DNA of 64,000 bases from Mayamaea pseudoterrestris (Eukaryota > Bacillariophyta > Bacillariophyceae > Sellaphorales > Sellaphoraceae). A model generated the notes under the pieces. That model was not told where the DNA came from. It did not search any database and saw only the letters and a program-made list of their open reading frames with translations. Positions 61,203-64,000 of this stretch are shown here, one piece after another (the stretch's first letter is position 1; the number at the start of each line of letters is the position of its first letter). The position numbers and the translations under genes are program-made. The DNA lies in the NCBI GenBank assembly GCA_027923505.1, contig BROI01000018.1, positions 62,001-126,000 of the forward strand, given 5' to 3'.

Positions 61203-63994
61203 TTAGTTCTTGCATTCGTCAACAACTTTGCAGCATTTGTCGCACTGCTTCGTGCCGACAGCCCATGGTTCAGGCGCGCATCCACCCTTGGATTCACCCT
61301 CGTAGCATAAGTAGGGCGCTCCTCCACCAATTGGGCATAAATTCATCTTCGACTGACAAATATCCTTTTCGCAAATGGGGCAACTGTCACTATCGTCCTC
61401 TTCATCAGATTTGGATGAATGGCCACTGCTGTCTTTGTCCACCGAAAGCGCAATCGGATGTTCCTTGCAGGCGCTTATTTCGCAACATGACGAACACTGG
61501 CCATGCAAATCCCAAGGCACCGACGAGCAGCCTCCTCTGCTTGATCCGCCAGTGCAAACATACGTCTTCAAGTAGCGAGGGCAGCGATTCAAGAGTTCGT
61601 TCTGGCATTCCGACTCGGTACATGCTCCACATTGAGGAGTTTCTGCCGTCACCGAATCATCGTTAGCCTCTGCCGGATCGCAAGCACCGCATTCGTGGGG
61701 GTTCTCAATGCCTGCAACTTGACCACATGCCTCCGTTTCTGACTTTCCTTCTTGCCAAATGAGCCATTGTATTCTCTGACGGCACGAGTACAGACCAGCA
61801 ATGGTGTCCAGCACAAAATCGGTACAGCTCGCGGGCCTTCCGCAATCCGTCAAGGTAAATTCCGACGGCGGCTTAGGCTCATCTCCCAAATCGTTTCCTC
61901 TGTTCCGGTTGAGTTCAAGAGGCGTAACCGCTGGACGTGTGGCAATGTACCACAGTGTGTTTGTGAGCGAGTGACCATCACCTGCAGGGCCTTTGAAGGC
62001 TTCGGCCGGCATCATTTCCGTCTTGTTCAGAGCCAGCTTCTGATGCCCTGCCGTTGCAAGAATTGCCTGGACACCAACTCCCCAACCAGTCTCGGTACAT
62101 CCTTCATTGTCATAACAGCTGTCGGACAACGAATGATACATCATCTTCGCCCATTCAGCGCCGTCACGCGCCTCTGAAATAGCTGTGATAGGCATGAGCT
62201 GAATTCCATATGCAAGGTACGGAGCGCTTCCAAACCATGTTTGGAACTGTGTCATCGTTTGCCAAAGCATACCGACAGCAAATTCCACGTAGTTCTGGGG
62301 ATAGATCTTGATATTGTCGTTTCCTCCTCTAATGATATGCCAATACATTTTGGTCGATCGAAGCTCGGTCGCAGTCGCGACCAAGCCAGCCGCATACACT
62401 TCACGCGCGGCGCTCGTCAGCTTTGAATCATGGGCCTCTTCCCCGACAGCAATCATGACTTTACCGTAGAGGGCGACGCCTTCGTACGCAGCAACAGCCT
62501 CGCTAGATGACTCTTGATTCTTGCCGTTCAGGTAGAGCATAGCAATACCACTCGCCCATGAATTGCCTTGATACCAGTCCTTTTGTCGCCAGCTTGGGAA
62601 AAAATCGTCATCATCCGACGGATTGGCAATGTCTCGGATAAGAAGGAGAACATCCTCGAAGTGCTCACGTGCCCAATCATGGTCGAAATGCGAAAGGATC
62701 GCGGCAGCATAAATCATGTACCCGTAATGAAAATGATGATCGTTGTAGAAGCCTGCGAAGGTGTGCCAAATCGATGAGACAGATCTGTCGCATACAAAAT
62801 GTATCGCGCAATAATAAACTTACCGTTACCAAAATCAAGACCAGGATCCGTAAATGTCGGACAGTTGGGAAAGCGATTTCTACAGTCTCTGGTTGATTCG
62901 TCAAAGTCACAGCCGCAACTCACGAGGCCACCCCACTCCGAATCATACACAAAGGGTGTGATGGCACTTCCATTGACCCAAATTTCCACTGCGCTACGTA
63001 GCTCAGACACAGCATTGTCCATGTCCTTCGATGATGGCAGCGAAATGCGGTTGCAAACGTCTGAATAAAGAGCATTTTTCCCGTTGCATATCTCGATTGT
63101 TTCTTCGGCTATTGCGAGAATGCGCCCAAGCTTGGCAAGGCGCTTGCCTGAAAAGTACGTGTCGCCGGCACCCTTTTTGTAGTACTTGGGAAGTGTGAAT
63201 TGAATGTCATCCTTTAAACTGTCCGCCAAGGACTCCATCGCCCAAGGCGCCGGTGGTCGAATGGCTCGCATGCCAATATCAGGTACATCTTCGTCGATTT
63301 CCCATTTCGCCCCACGAGTGAGACAGGCAGGCCCAATCATTGAATGCACGCAATAAATTTGAGAGTCAAATTTCGGCATGGTTTCGAACAAGTCGTAATG
63401 ATGGGGCAAGGCGAACGTAATAAGCTGACTGTTACTCACATCAGCGTCATCATGATCCGGCGACATGCGCTGCACATCCCAGTCAAATGTCAAGGCAATC
63501 TTGTCCTTGCTTTCGTCCACGGCGTAGCTAAATTTGGCGTCAGGTCCAGGATAGTAGTTGGAATGGTTTCGGAGAATGTCGCCATACAACCCTTGGCCGA
63601 GCATGAGAGCGCTCGGGTGCATCAATTCCTGATGACAGTAAATAGGGTTGCCGCCGGTACTGCAGGACTTGAGCCACGCGACACGCACCACAAGTGGCTT
63701 TGTCTTGAAATCATCACGTGCGTCGACCGTTCCCACCACCTGCAAGCTGAACCCAGATTCCTTACTGGAGACGCACCGAACATTGACAGGCTCTGAAAAG
63801 AAAGCCAACCATGAAAAGTCGCTCTCCGAAATAAGCATTTCGACTTCTCTTTCTACACGAAACGTTTTTGAATCGTCGCACTTGATTTTGTGTTGATCAA
63901 CAATGGGATCGGCGGCCAGAGACTTGATCGAGTTGATGGTGGGACGAATGTGCTTGCCGTCCTTAGTCTTGGCTTCAATGGCATCATATACCAT
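61203..63994 (-). CDS. GH81 endo-1,3-beta-glucanase with C-terminal Cys-rich repeats, 5' partial
   Basis: Two visible exons: the upstream exon runs from the window edge to 62824, and the second covers 62752-61203 (intron 62753-62823, 71 bp). An ATG lies at 63992-63994, but it falls in the middle of a GH81 protein, so the start is outside the window. Motifs: GDTYFSGKRLAKLGRILAIAEE, SEWGGLVSC, GFYNDHHFHYGYMIYAAA across the intron (with the conserved Asp), NSWASG, and QESSSEAVAAYEG with the catalytic-region Glu residues. After the catalytic domain two repeats of about 60 residues share CxxC, GGCxxxPW and CxxCC words and may bind carbohydrate. GH81 enzymes cut beta-1,3-glucan; in diatoms the natural target would be chrysolaminarin or wall callose. 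Confidence 0.88.
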
Positions 63995-64000
63995 GGTAAC

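Overview
The window is nuclear DNA of a photosynthetic eukaryote with a complex (red-algal-derived) plastid, most likely a diatom or a close ochrophyte relative. The evidence is GT-AG introns (about 22 recognised, 67-364 bp), the complex-plastid type of presequence (signal peptide followed by Phe at the cleavage site: SAFAP at 8264, AAFVTP at 3683, SAFG at 44911), a lycopene cyclase, a plastid triose-phosphate translocator, a PUFA-type ELO elongase, a GH81 beta-1,3-glucanase fitting chrysolaminarin turnover, helicase-associated-domain proteins and a eukaryotic selenocysteine elongation factor. The species cannot be fixed from the sequence alone. No tRNA, rRNA, CRISPR array, retroelement or virus-like gene was recognised.

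Layout. 1-26 kb is compact and gene-rich: a PUB-domain protein (5' end outside the window), a KDM2/7-like JmjC protein, lycopene cyclase, a membrane PH-like protein, class 1A dihydroorotate dehydrogenase with a C-terminal membrane tail, a plastid coiled-coil protein, a Tim17/22/23-family protein with a signal peptide, a BAR-PH-ArfGAP-ankyrin protein, a very large disordered protein with repeated tryptophan motifs, a RING-CH/MYND membrane protein, a tail-anchored orphan, NADPH-cytochrome P450 reductase, an Mpv17-family protein and an aldo/keto reductase. 26.7-38.4 kb holds two paralogous genes (the second a PIAS/Siz-type SUMO ligase) separated by a 6.4-kb satellite array. 38.5-54 kb is again gene-dense: RETICULATA-like protein, ELO elongase, two divergent PDI-like paralogues, triose-phosphate translocator, a small membrane protein, EFSec, rhomboid protease, an FSH1-like pseudohydrolase, NAA30 and an SLC35B-type nucleotide-sugar/PAPS transporter. 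54.5-55.8 kb holds two further nucleosome-length tandem repeats. 56-61 kb carries a pair of helicase-associated-domain genes and a decayed third copy, and 61.2-64 kb a GH81 glucanase whose start lies outside the window.

Genes are mostly in divergent or convergent pairs with very short spacers: 17 bp between the stop codons at 1662 and 1680, 38 bp at 50395/50434, and a 75-bp divergent promoter at 6506-6580. The palindromic octamer TACCGGTA recurs in spacers and looks like a shared promoter element. The strongest unexplained structure is the satellite family. Its main array has about 348-bp units that are diverged dimers of a roughly 174-bp ancestor, each half centred on a near-perfect palindrome with a one-base centre. 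A second array with a 169-bp period shares the same flanking words, and a third has a 176-bp period.

Many entries are spliced models assembled by eye from GT-AG sites and reading frame; exon coordinates are given in each entry.
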